Origin: Phymatolithon calcareum
Lineage: Eukaryota; Rhodophyta; Florideophyceae; Hapalidiales
Assembly (NCBI GenBank): GCA_977006965.1
Contig: OZ345369.1
Span: forward strand, 2,108,001-2,172,000
DNA: 64,000 nucleotides
Direction: 5' to 3'
Every line of letters begins with the position of its first letter. Position 1 is the first letter of the stretch. Of the stretch, positions 20,324 through 32,739 are shown piece after piece. The notes below the pieces were generated by a model, which ran no database searches, was not told where the DNA came from, and saw only the letters and a program-made list of their open reading frames with translations. A program made the translations under genes and the position numbers.

Positions 20324-20627
20324 TGTTGGAGGTTATGGGGAAGGTAGGTATGGTTGCAATTGGAGAGGTTGAGTTGGTCGGGTTTCTTAGTTTATTGACT
20401 TGGCGGACCTCGGATCCTGGCTATATAGGCCCAGGATTCGGCTTGGCTCGAATTTGGTCGGAAACCAAGTATGGGCTCTTACTTGTCGACGACGGAGACC
20501 AATTAACCCTAAACGAATCTATCATAAAGTTATTATATCATTATCACACGTGCACACGTGCACTGAGATCACGCATTGACAAGGAAATATGCAGCGACTA
20601 GAGCACCAAGCTTACATACTTCAAACA
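20324..20627 (-). repeat. 3' LTR of Copia-1, 304 bp
   Basis: Read on the minus strand it starts TGTTTGAAG and ends CCTCCAACA, the TG...CA ends typical of LTRs. It is preceded by the polypurine tract caagggggag next to the RNase H end of pol. It contains a TATA-like CTATATAGCC and a polyadenylation-like AATAAA about 30 bases further on, as expected for U3 and R. The upstream partner LTR was not found near 23.3 kb. Confidence 0.8.
20421..20430 (-). promoter_or_regulatory. TATA-like box in the Copia-1 LTR
   Basis: ctatataggc on the plus strand, almost self-complementary. Its position upstream of an AATAAA inside the LTR suggests the former retrotransposon promoter. Confidence 0.4.
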
Positions 20628-23281
20628 CTCCCCCTTGATCGAGGGGCCTTAGGAAGGAATTCGTGAAAGTCTCATATCTTGTGCAAACTTTAACACTTTA
20701 ACACCGTCTAATGGTTTCGTCAGCGCATCGGCGATCATCGCATTTGTGTCGCAGTACTTGATGTAAACTTTCCCAGACGAATTCACATCACGAACATAGT
20801 GGTACTGAATGTCAATGTGTTTATTGCGTTGCGTTATAGCCGTGTTCCGTCCTGTAGCGATTGCACTTTGGCGGTCCGTGTATAAGACGATGCGAACTGG
20901 TTTGTCTTTCCTAAGTACATCGGAGGTGACGCTGGATAACCAAACGGCTTCTATCGTGGCAGCACGCGAAGCGATGTACTCGTCTTCACAAGTTGAGGTT
21001 GCAACGATTGTTCGCTTCTTTAACCTCCAGCTAATGGCTTCCCCTGCAAGGAGGAACAGATAGCCACTTATAGAACGTCGAGTCGCACGTCATTCCGCCC
21101 AATCTGAGTCAGTGTAGCCTATGGGAATCAGACTTGTGTCATCACTGAAGAGAATTCCGTAGTCCGAGTTCCTGCAATGTACCTAAAAACTCGCTTAAAC
21201 GCTGTCCACTGGCACTTCAGAGGCTTTTCGCAGAACGAAGAAAGTTTTCCAACGGCATCCGTGATATCGGGACGAGTGCCAACCATGAGGTACATCAGGC
21301 TTCCGATGGCAGGACGGTATTGGACTTCATGAGACAACGAGTCTGAGATGTTAAGTTCTTCGATATCGGCGCTCTTCTTGGAAGACTCCATCGGTGTGGG
21401 CACCGATTTCGCGTTTTCCATGCAAAAATGCTTCAAGACTGCTTCAGCGTAGATAGTTTGCGATAAATGAAGAGTTCGGAATTTGCGATCGCGTCTTATT
21501 TCGAGACCAAGACACATGCTTGCTTTACCCAAGTCCTTCATCTCAAAGCGTTTATGGAGCTCCATCTTGATCCAAGCGATTTCAGAAGAGTCGTTTTCAG
21601 CGATCAACAAATCGTTTACGTAAAGCGCAATAATCATTACGCTATTAGACTTGTTCTGAACGTACAGGCAAGGGTCTTTAGGACTGCTTGTGAAACCAAG
21701 ATCGCCTATGAGAAACGCGTCGATCTTCGTATGGACGCTTAGGATCTCGAAAACCTGCAGGAACCTCCATGTAAATATCTTTATCAAGGTCACCATGTAA
21801 GAACGCCGTCAGAACATCCATCTGGTGCAGTTCTAATTCATGAACTGCAACAGTTCCAAGTAAGATACAGATGGAGGTGAACTTTACGACTGGGGCCTAC
21901 GTTTCACCGTAATACACCCCATGCACCTGTCGGAAACCTTTCGCCACGATCCGAACTTTGTGTCCCGTGCCCTTAACCTTGAAGACGAATTTGCAAGGAA
22001 GGACGTTCATATCGGACTCGCGTTGAACGAGAGTCCAGGTTTGTCACAAGTAAGTGATGAATGCTCTTTTTCGACCGCGGAGGACCAGAAGTCGATGTTT
22101 TCGGGAGAGGTGGCTGCTTGAAATGTTTGCGGGACCTCTTGAGAAGACAAGGAAATCTGAGTTGCAAAGTTAGCAGACTCGAATGCTAGCATAGCAGAGT
22201 AGGGGGGAGTGTTCCAGAGCTCCGGTGGAATGGATACTCTGGTTGAACGACTCAAAATTAGTTTTTCAATGATATTCCGTTTGTCACTATCGTCCTCGGA
22301 TTGCTTGTCCTGGGATGACACACCATGATAAAAGATTTCAACATCCTTTGAGTTCGAAGTATCGTGAGACCTATGCTTCAGCACCGTCCTTCTCGAAATC
22401 CGATTCGTCAAATGTGACATCCCGCGACACGACCACCGTTCGAGAGCTTGGATCCCAATGCTTATACCCTTTCGAAGCAAACGCGTATCCCACCATGATC
22501 GCTTCACCGGTACGACTGTCGAGTTTTTTCAGTTTCTTTTTCGGAATCACGTACCAACACTTGGAGCCAAACAGGAGCAAATATCCCAAGTCTGGAGCGA
22601 AACCCATCCATATGTGATGGGTTGTCGTGTTCGGAGGAAGTTCTCTTGAAGTTACTCGATTGCGGACATACACGGCGGAAGCCAACGCTTCAGCCCAGAA
22701 CTTCTTCTCGATGTCTTTGTGATGAAGCATCGAGCGCACCAAGTATTCATACGTTACAATTACTGAATAAGACGGCTCTTCACAAACGCCGGAGAGAAGG
22801 ATTCGTCTGTCAAAGCGATCGGGAAGTCCGTTAAGCAAAGTCATTGCCATTTCTTTGTCATCGATGTCGACACCCATTGACTTAAGGGTTAGAGCGAGTT
22901 GGCGAATGCGAATGGTATAGGGTAGAATGTTCTGGTCTCTAACATGGTGGTGGTATAAAACTTGCGGCGAGCAGACAATTTATTTAGAAGAGTGTCGCGC
23001 TCGAAGATATTTTGTAGTACTAGCCACTTTTCTTTCGCCGTTTCAACATCCTGTACATGTTCGAGATGTTGGTACGAGAGAGGTTATCCAATAATAGCAT
23101 TGGATTTGTTGTCATTACGACACCAGAGCTTGAATTCGTCTGATTCCCGTGCAGGTGGATCATCTTCGACGTACTCATAGAGTTCTCAAAACGATAGTAC
23201 TAACTGAATTATCTGTTTCCAAGCGTGGAAATTGGTCTCATTTAACTTTTCGACATTCAGAGCTCCTTGCGAGCTGTTCAT
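20628..23281 (-). pseudogene. Copia-1 gag-pol, internally deleted
   Basis: The minus-strand gag starts at 23281 (MNSSQGALNVEKLNETNFH, Copia-type Gag). It runs with stops to 22877 and continues to about 22740, where it joins the C-terminal part of integrase (KKFWAEALASAVYVRNR, LDSRTGEAIMVGYA). The zinc knuckle, protease and integrase core are missing. The reverse transcriptase follows (DVLTAFLHGDLDKDIYMEV, then DPCLYVQNKSN). A short deletion removes the block around the usual YGLKQ motif, and a frameshift lies near 21750. The active-site motif reads ALYVNDLL instead of YVDDLL. RNase H remnants lead to the polypurine tract at 20628. All this makes the element non-functional on its own. Confidence 0.9.
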
Positions 23282-24149
23282 TTTGACAGATAGGGTATTG
23301 AAAAATCTTGTTCAAGATCCGTTCAGGGAGGCCACTCCGAGTCAACACAATTTCAACTATCAAGGCACTCTATCCCGTGTAAGAAATTCATTCGAATCAG
23401 AGTGACTCGGAGCTTGATCTGAGGATGGATCGAAACCGTATACGTCTTGGTGCGTTTTGGTACACCTGAACCTGCAGTCGGTAGCACGTACTGCAAGACG
23501 ATACATTTCACAACTAACAAACTGGGCTATGAATCCGATATGTGTAGCTTTTCTGCTCGCTGACCGGGGTACATTAGAAGAGTGGACAGGGCAGCAGAGT
23601 CGAGATAAGCACCAAGTTTCAAGGACCCGAAGGAACCCCAACTGAGCGTCTGAGAATGTGGTAGCCTGAGTGCTGCGGTAAGAGAGGCTCCTCAGGAGAG
23701 GGGCACCAGGGCGCGTAGAGTCCACAAAGGAGACCTCCGCCTTCCTCGAGACAAGAGACCAGCGGAAGACGAAGAAGATGAAACCGGAAGAAGATGAAGA
23801 CAGAGGATGAAGATGACGGAGAAGATCGGCGGCGAAGAAGACGGCGTAGATGATGTAGAAGACGAAGCGCGGTGGTGGTTAAGCGCTGACTGGGACCATA
23901 ACTTGTTGAAGTTCAAAAACCATTAGACAACGTGTCCGGTGTGGATTATTGACTGAAAGACGATGATATATGATATTTCAACATTGATATCATGGAGCAG
24001 TCTTTTATGAAACGACAGTAGTAGTTCACCAGTCCTACGATGGATTGTACGTCTTTCTTGGAGGTTGACGTCGGTCAATCATCTATTGATTTGGACTTAT
24101 GTCGATTTATGGTTACGACAGTGGGTCATAAGGTGAAATCAAGGTAGTA
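23282..24149. other. Leader side of Copia-1 and unassigned sequence
   Basis: The region upstream of the Copia-1 gag should hold a primer-binding site and 5' LTR, but no copy of the 304-bp LTR is seen. A purine-rich gaagaagatgaa stretch lies at 23760-23850. A 121-codon minus-strand frame (23360-23725) is unrecognised. Confidence 0.4.
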
Positions 24150-26177
24150 TACTTCTTGGGCTCCAAATTTCGAAAGCTTAGCATAGTGCATTCTTTAAGA
24201 GTTTCAAGACTTTACGAATGTGGTCCAGGTGATCCTCCCATATATTACATGAGCCACTGGATCTACTCAGAAAACACGTCGTTCATGAGTGACATGAAAC
24301 TAGCTGGAGCATTGGTTAATCCAAACGGCAAGACCTGAAACTCGAAGTGTCCATATCTTGTCCGAAAGGCGGTGAGAAGAATCTATTCTTCTTCAAATCC
24401 GATTTGGTGATACCCGCTTCTCAGGTCTATCTTCTAGAAATATTTGGCGGTTGATATTTGGTCCAGAATGTCGTCTATAAGTGGAAGTGGATAACTGTTT
24501 TTGACGGTAAGGCGGTTAAGAGCTCGCTAGTCTACGCAAAGACGCGTATTCCCATCTTTCTTACTGACAAATAGAACAAGTGCCCCCGCGGGCTGGTTCT
24601 TGGGCGTATAAAACCTTGCTCAACGAGTTCCTCGGGTTGGCTCTGTAACTTATGTAGCTCAGCGGTAGACATTGGGTATAATCCTTTCTTCTGCGGGGCG
24701 CTATCTTCCTTTACATGTATAGAAAAATCATGCGCTCGCTTCGGTGGCAGTCCATTGGGTAGTTTTTCAGGAATATGTCCTTGAATTTCGTTGAGTACGG
24801 CACGAATCCCTTAGTATTTTGTACTTGTTCAAGCTCCGGAGTGTTTCGGAGAAGAACAGAATACAAGAGATAGTTTCGCTTTTGATCTTTGTTAATTGCA
24901 TTCACGGAAACGAGGTTGGGGTTCGTTGGTTCTATGGCGACAATGGTATGATTTTTACACTTGTATGAGAAGTTTACTCCATTGGTGTAACAGATGATAA
25001 TGGCCCTTTCTTCGGAAGTCCATTTCCATCTGAAGTATAAGTTGTAATTCAGCGTACAGACTGCAAATTGGATTTTTTCCGTATAATCACCTATGGAAAT
25101 GGGGATATGGTATACTGTACATTTGAGACTTTGACTGCTTTCGTTAGCCAAGGAATCAGTATTATCCGTGGTTTGAACGGAGATGCCGTGTCGGATGAAG
25201 AACTCTTCGGAAATATAGTTAAGTTCGGCACCGTCATTGATGAGAATTCTTACAGAAACGAAAGAAAGTTTTTCTCTAGTACAAGGAGACTAGGTTCGAA
25301 GGTTTCGCTTTAGTCTGAGGGATTTTCGCGGAGAGTTTCAAGAGTAGGGACAAGAGGCGGGGCATTTCTTTTCAGAACTGAGGGACTGTCAGAAGGCAAT
25401 ATAAGAGATGTTTCCGCCCTCAGTTCCTCTGGCATTTTGGGCCGGTTCCTCGACATATGTCCTTTTTACCGACAGCGAAGGCATGGGCCTTCCTTCATTC
25501 GCATTTCAAGCTCCGCCGGTGCGAGCTTCGTGAGCTGAATATTTCCTATATTCATTGGAACCGAGGCTTGCTGCGGCCTTCCAATAGGCCTTTTGTTTCT
25601 TTGGTCTCTACGTGTCGTAGAGATCGAATAGATCTGATTTGAGAATCGGCTATGAGCATATTCGACGCCTGGTACAGCGATCGATCTGCTCGTCAACGAT
25701 TATCATTGGAATGTCCAAAATACTTCTCTCAAAGTCGTCGTTGAAGGTGGCGACGTCCTTGAGTTGTTTGTATTTCGCCAGTTTGTCTCGATAGATCTTC
25801 TCCTTCTTGAAAGTTTTGAGACGAGCGATAAGGGCTTCACGGAGTTATGTCCAGGCGGTGATGCCACGCCCTTCATTAATTTCTCTATATATGATCCACC
25901 ATTCATGGGCAGATCTTTGCAAGTAGCTGACCAAAATTGTTAAGGCTTGCTCGTTGTCGGACGTGGATATGTAGTTGTTCATGTGTTTTTTCCTGCTCAA
26001 AACAGCGTCTTTAACTTTGAAAGTTTCCGGCAACCTAAGTTTTGGTGGTTTTTCTTGTGTGAACAAATCATGCTGCGCATTCTGAAATGCAGTTTTGGTT
26101 TGATTCGTGTAGACCTGTAGTGACACATTGCTGTGCTGTGCATTTATTGAATTGTGCCATAAGATATCGATAAGCAT
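24150..26177 (-). pseudogene. Gypsy-1 (Ty3/gypsy) gag-protease-RT, decayed
   Basis: Gag is at 26177-25845 (KLRLPETFKVKDAV, YLQRSAHEWWIIYRE). A decayed zinc knuckle (GPCLRCR, stop, KGHMSRN) follows near 25490. The aspartic protease core near 25245 reads LINDGAELNYIS where LIDSGA is usual. Reverse transcriptase starts near 24720 with SAPQKKGLYPMSTAELHKL, then ALNRLTVKNSYPLPLIDDIL, KIDLRSGYHQI and [19 protein letters not shown]. After LMNDVFS the expected YxDD region is missing, and the helix EDHLDHIRKVLKLL follows out of frame. Many stops are present. Nothing recognisable as RNase H or integrase was found beyond 24150, and no LTR was seen. It lies just beyond Copia-1 in the same orientation. 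Confidence 0.88.
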
Positions 26178-28100
26178 TCACAAGTTCTTGCAAGGTCAGT
26201 GGGTTCTGTTTACCTTGTTGAATTTGGGGGTTAGGTTCTCTAGTGACACAGGAGAGAAGGTTTAATTTCGTACTTTCCTATTGATACCTTGAACACAAAG
26301 CTTGTACTTAGTACCTCCAAAGTTTCTAACCGATCCCTCGGGACTGAATAACGTGATCTCACAATACATGCAGTGCTACGGCTTTTAGTCCGCATTTTTG
26401 TGCTTCATGGTCTGGGAGTGGGCTTCCAGATGAAATTTGGAGGGACACTCGATGTCACACTTGGATCAGGAAAATATGTTGGGAGCTTGGGGACGTCGAG
26501 CCTTGGGGGCTTGAAGACGTCGGTGGGTCTTCTGGATACGTATGGATGCCGAATCAATGATGCGAATGACACGGCGCTTCGGTCCCGGCTGATGTCTGCA
26601 GATGATCTGGGGAGCGGAATCAAACTCGCGGTACTGATCGCGGATCTCGGTAAGAAGTCGATGAATGGGTGCGCAAGGAACTGGGGGCAAAGGTAACGTC
26701 GGTAGGACGAAAGAGCTCCGGCGCGGGGCGGTTGGAGTGTCTTCTCTTATCGGTGAAGAGGGATTGGTGTTCTTGGTATCGAAGGCTGTACCGGACCGTC
26801 AAACGGCTGCAGCATAGTATATTCCCAGATGTCGGACGGCAGCGACAGCGTCTTTGGTACGTCAGAGAACGGAGTCGGCGGGTTTTATCTGTGTAGCAGG
26901 ATGGTGAGGGAGTCCGATCGAGACGGCAAACAGAGGCCACTGCGGAGCAGAAAAGGAAAGTATCACTGGTTAAGTCTTCGTTCTCGCACAGCATGGAACA
27001 CCGTTTGAAGGGTTATGGAAAACTGTGGGAGATTAGGCTCGGCAATGATGCCAACTTACTGTCCCTGGATCGGTGCTACCAATCTGCGGGAGTTCAACTC
27101 ACCGGTTGGAACACTCGTTTTGGTAGGGTTGTACCGTTGCGGGAAGCTCGGATGGCCACGAAGTGGAGACATTTAGACAGTATAGCATTGGATCAACATA
27201 GATTAGAAAGACAGTATGACCACTTACCAGTATGATAATTGGATCAATGGAAGTTTCGTGAAGCTTTCGGAGCGGTCCTGTCTGATCAGCGTACACGTGC
27301 GCATTTGTATCGTGATCAATACATTCATATAGCCATTGACAGGATGTCACACTCGCAGGTCTAGGCCAATCTATTAATATTCTAAAATGCTAAGGGAAAA
27401 TGGAAGCAGTTGAGAAGGGCTCACAACGGCGCATTTTGGAGAAGGTCCGAAAATGCACTAATGGAGGGAAAACAAGTGTATTTTTGCGGTAATGACACGT
27501 GTACGGAGGTTGCAAGTACAATTATCACACGTATAAGATCTTAGATGCCACAATGGGATCGATACAACGCAATCCAAAACCCGACTTGGACTGTATTTAA
27601 CGACGTCATCTACAAAAAGTACCAGAATAAGAGATGCATTTTTGCATGTATCAATACCGACAGAACTGCGTCTCCCAGACAAAGGGCCATGTCCTTGGAG
27701 AAACAGTCGTCTGTTGTCCGAGTTACATAAAAAGTTTGCCTTTGGGAAAGGAACGTCCCGAAGACGAACGTCAAGACAAAATCTTCTCCAGCACTTGCGC
27801 TCCGCTATGCAAAGTGCAGAATTTACTCGTATCGCCCAGCTTAACTCCGCTGCTGATGAAAGCAGCTCCTTTGACATACTCGCAATAGCGATTCAAACGA
27901 CAGAGCAAATAGAAGACATCTGTTCCCACTCTTCAACATAGACAACCAGGGCACCAATTTCAATACACGGAAATCAATTCACGGATCTTGAAGGAGAGCT
28001 CATGATGCAGGAACCGCCGCCCTCGGAAGAATCAATCTTTGCCGCTCTAAGAAATATGGAAACGACCGAGACATTAATGGCAAGTGGAATAGACAACTAT
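26178..28100. other. Mixed sequence, no recognised gene
   Basis: Moderately long frames overlap on both strands (26373-26696 +, 26620-26994 -, 27458-27877 -, 27642-27941 +) with no domain. Short direct repeats of cttgggg and gacgtc lie at 26480-26525. It could include the leader of Gypsy-1. Confidence 0.35.
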
Positions 28101-30707
28101 TGAAATGTCACGACTGCAAATGAACCAAACATCTAAAATACCACCGTGAGTTTCCGAACGAGATGAAGCGCAGACAAAAAGTCAACGGTGTCCTTCATTG
28201 AGTACAGAAGCAACTCGAAGATGGTATATATCCTGTTCAGGTTCTTGCGTGTTTGTCATTTGCACTTGACAACGCAACATCATCTCCATCCGAGCGGGCC
28301 AGTGGTAATGATATGGATTGTAACTCCACAAGAAGAATTATTCGAAAACAATGTAGTATAACGAATTTGCGGTGAGACCTGCTAACTTGTTTGTTGGCTG
28401 GAGCTGTGGCATTGTGCTTCGCTGCACTCTGCAATAGCGCTTCTTCAAGGCTGCAAAACCTGCTTTCCGTAGATGCTCGTGCGGGTGGCGCTTCAAGAAC
28501 GACATCGGTGTGTATATGAATTTTCTCAAGGTGAACCTGACCTGTTTGGTTTCTTGATCACCTGCTGTGCTTGAAACATTCGCGCTCTTAAGACGACTTT
28601 TAATAATAACCAATCTATTGAACGCGCTTAAAATGTCTTTTATCATTTTCCGATTCACTTTTTACGCACTGCATGCGCTTTATTCCTTTCGAATCGCATC
28701 CGACGTTACCAATACTTGAAACGATAATGGAAATGATTGTAAGAAGAATCTGCTGCGAAATAGAAGATAAGTCTACATGACGCGATGTTTCGAATGGTCC
28801 GACATAAACACCAGTTCGCTTCACCAAAGGACGACCAGTAGAAGTTGAAAATCCAGCTACTTAACTCTAGGTGCTAAAAAACCTCCAGAAAAATGGTAGA
28901 GCAGAGAACATCGAAAGAGCTCATTGCAAAGAAGCGTATTCCTCAGGCACGACAAATGTATGCAATTTTCTGCTGTTTCGGTTCTTTTCGTATACCCGCT
29001 TTATTCAAATTTGAGCTCACGGAAAAACACGTTTTCATCACCGTTGGAAGCTTTTTTACGTTCTGTAGCCAGTCACCGTAAACAAGTACAGAATGACAGT
29101 TATTCATGTCTTTCTGCCCTCTTCGTGCTAATCACAACCCGAAATGATGTCGCAAATTCTTCGAAAAGCTCGGCGATTGGTATGCAGCTATGCCACACTC
29201 AAGTTTCCCCGTCTTGCATGAAGCAGAGCTACTGACTGTGTCTCATTCCAGGATATTCGCTCAAAGAGCCCGCTAGTTGACAGAATCACCCAAGGCATTT
29301 CGTCGGTGGCAAGGAGCCAGGATAGCACGATTTTCATCCGAAAGAGTTCGTGCAGATGAATGCATAACGGAAAAGAAAATGCGAAGAGCGGTTCTTACAC
29401 GTATGCAGTTCATCCTGTGTACATGATGCAGTCGTAGTTCGCACCGCGGAACTGACTCCGAGAAGTCAAGCGACAGCGTGTTATTTGAAATTGTTGGTCG
29501 TCTCGAATGTCCTATTTTTCTCGGATTTTGCGATCGATCGCGCGATAAAGGGCTTCTTCTCAAGACTATCGGAAAACATAGGGGCTTGCGTTTGGAATGG
29601 AGTGCAAAGTGGGGAATAATGAAACATACAGTACGTCATTATTGGCCGTTCAACGCAGTTTTTTGTGTTCGATGACGTTCTCTATCCGCAAAGGTTTATT
29701 GCGAGTCCTCAAGCAATCAACATCAAACGTTACATGACGGGCATGACATCTCCTGTACCACGTGACGGCGGAATGTGCCAATCTCTCCATCTTGTTTGCG
29801 GAACAATTGCGCTCTAACTGAACGAACCACTTTGATAACACTCTCGGCACAAGACATAACACGCACTGCATGATTTGGACCTACATCTACAACAACGGTC
29901 ACAAGCGACTACGCGCACACCCTCGTGAACGAATACCTCCAGGTATTCACCTGCATTCAACGTGCACTGTCGGTGATACACACGCACCACTCAAGCGATG
30001 GTTGGCTTAGATGTAGACGCGTGCCACTGTTCTGCGCAGCGAGTTTCTGACACTTTCTTGGCACGCATATTCTAAACGATAGGCCAGTAGTCATGCGACG
30101 TGCTCAGATCCTCTTAGCACAGCCTACTTAAGCACTACTTCTGATTCACTCCAGTAAACTGAAGCACGCATTTCCAAGACATCACACATTCCACCAGAGT
30201 TCAGAATAGACCCAACCGGTATTCTGAGCAGCGTGGAAGTGGTGGGACTTGCCCAAGACCCTTATCAAGCACGTTTCTACGACAGAATGTTCATTCCCTT
30301 GCGGTCTTCGGTAGCTCGAGATATCGACGCGCGTAGAGCTCAATATTCAACCATGAACATTTCCTGCTACTTGTGCTGCTCTTAGACGTACGGGGCAAAT
30401 TAATTTAGAGGGTGAATTTCTTTTCTTGATGGAGGAAGCTATGTTGGACAGACTGTGTGAGCGCCATAAATTATTAATTATCATTTCCCTTTCGTTTCGA
30501 CCCCATTTCACCTACCATGAGCCCAAGTGTCCCAGTTTTTCCTTCATGTCTCACGGTACGCGCTTCCCTGCAAGGCTTGCGACCTGTTTCATTTTTGAAG
30601 TACATGCGGTAACGGAAAACACTGGATGCCTACTATTGGGTTCCTGTGCGGCGCCAGTTACAAGTTCGGATGCACTCGATAGACACTGGTAAGAAAAAAC
30701 TCCAAAT
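28101..30707. other. No recognisable gene
   Basis: Frames up to about 106 codons (28338-28658 -) have no motifs. I see no repeat shared with the rest of the window. Confidence 0.35.
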
Positions 30708-32072
30708 ATGCACCGCTACGCCGCTATGAAGAAGATGGAAGACGGTGATGGGACTCAATTCTTGCTTCTACTGCCACGAGCGATATTAGACCATGGTCAG
30801 CTTCCCCCATTGTTGTCTTCAGATGATTCTTCTGGAGAAAGCAGTTACCTGTCCGTAGATGAGCATATATCATCGGATAGTTCGATTGCAGCACGAAGTT
30901 CAGCTTCCGACTCGACCGTCTTGCCGGATACATAGGCAGAGGAGCCAGTACAAGAGTCACCGGAGGAGGAATCGGACAAGACTTCAGATACAGAAATTTC
31001 GCCCCATCGATGGGAATGATGACCGGGTGCACTATGCTGAGCCACTTACAGAATGCCAAGACCGCAGGTTTAAATGCTTTATGGAAAAACACCGCAGACT
31101 TTTGGGCTTGGGAATACACCAGAAAGAGACCGGAGCGCTAATGGATGACCTGGTTAAGGATGGGAAGGCTGATGAAGTCCCTGGAATTCTGTACAAAACT
31201 TTTCATGGAGCTTGGAATGCCCTTTTGCGCAATTGTGGTTTTGAGACACATCGATTTCCGTCATGCCCAGTGTTCTACGAGGCTCTTTCAGCCAATGCAG
31301 ACCACACTCTCAATCCATGTGATTATTGTACTGAACAAAGCGCCTTTATTGGTCATGTTGAGTACCTTTGCGTCTGGGAGAGCTTAGAGGCACAGATCTT
31401 CAGTCGAAATCTTGGACCTCGAATGTTTCACTATTATCAGAAGGGTCTTCAAAATGCTTTTGCGGGGGGAGATCCTGAATACTCTGATTTCTTCTCTGGA
31501 AATCTGTTCCGCAGAGTGGTTCAAAGACTGGGCGATAAGGAAAACGTGGAATACGACATATTTTTAAGTGTAAGCGCTGATGGTGTTAATCCGTTTGAGT
31601 CGGATGCGTATACTTATTGGCCCATAGTGGCAATCATTTTCAATCTACCACCATCTGAGCGATACAAAGCGACGAATTTGCTTCCTATCGTAATCATCCC
31701 AGGCCCTCGTGATCCGAAGAACCTTACATCGTTTTTGAGGCAATTTAATGACGAGATGAAGGTACTAAGCAAAAAGGTCGAATAGTGCGTCTTTCGATTG
31801 GCTCTCTGTGTCGCGTTCGAGTTTATTTGCTTTTCGTTAACTCTGATTGGTGCTATGGCGAAGCTTACATATACAAAGGGACACGGGGGCTATGTTCCGT
31901 ATCGTTTTTGCTCTACTCGGGGAGTGTTCGTCAGCCTGCTGAAGTTCTGAAAGCGAATAAGCAAGTCGAATGGACATATATTCGTCGATTCACGCCAGCC
32001 GACGCGGTAATGCTGCCACAAACGCCAGAGTTGAATGCACATGATAAAAGCAGTGGCTCAGCACGAGGATAG
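30708..32072 (+). pseudogene. Tnp2/Transposase_21 (CACTA-type) transposase, frameshifted
   Basis: An acidic Ser-rich N-terminal stretch (SSDDSSGESSYLSVDEHISS) occupies 30708 to about 31010, with a stop at 30933-30935. A change of frame leads to the conserved region, 31010-31785: FPSCPVFYEALS, NPCDYCTEQ, YDIFLSVSADGVNPFES, YTYWPIVAIIFNLPPSERY and IIPGPRDPKNLTSFLRQF. This DG...W/P...NLPP...PGP order is characteristic of Tnp2-like transposases of CACTA/EnSpm elements. A further frame change near 31790-31870 precedes MAKLTYTKGHGGYVPYRFC, matching the KGH...RFC block. The C-terminal part and CACTA-type ends were not found. Confidence 0.8.
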
Positions 32073-32739
32073 GATATGGAGCTTCAGAAGGCCGGAGAAA
32101 AGAGGAGTTCGAACGTGCAGTTCGAATTGTACCAGGATACGTTTTCGAGCGAGCAAAATACTGCACGTCTGACAGAGACGGTGGATAATAATATCAAGCC
32201 GTTTGGCTGTTCGACGTGCGGCACCAGATTCGGTACATAATCACAGTAGATACAAATTCTCAGCTCCCCATACAGATTCAGGCGATGGAGATACTTGGTT
32301 TGTGGAAGGAAGGCAAGTAGCGAGTCGACTCTTCCATGCTTTCGTCTACAAGTTCGAATGCAGGGACTATTTCGACAGGTCTCTTGTGGACCACTTTGTA
32401 TTGGAAGGAATTCTGCAGTTCACCAAGATGGAATCGATCCAGGTCCTAATGTCGGACGGCAGCAGAACTGCCGTAAAAACGAATTTCCACGCCATCTTTC
32501 CCATCTCCACCGTTCTCGTCACGCAACTACTGATCCTATTACGGGTACGATTCTTATCGGGAGTGACGTGTCGAGTATGGCGGAGACTGCATCGCAGGAC
32601 GAGATTACCATTGAAGAAGTCGCAGGCTTGCCGCAATCTTAACTCGTGATTTCTTTTCGGTTCATGAGTATCATCGCAGCAGAAATGGAAAATGTTGGAG
32701 AAGCTGCGTTAAACGCTACTGAAATGTTGTGCAAGACTA
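32073..32739 (+). other. Coding-like sequence between Tnp2 and DPH1 remnants, unrecognised
   Basis: Overlapping plus-strand frames at 32203-32649 and 32295-32642 without recognisable motifs. They may be the decayed C-terminal part of the transposase. Confidence 0.25.

Noticed and set aside
23340-24000. 5' LTR of Copia-1
   Set aside because: No segment resembling the 304-bp 3' LTR was found here, and no primer-binding site could be identified.
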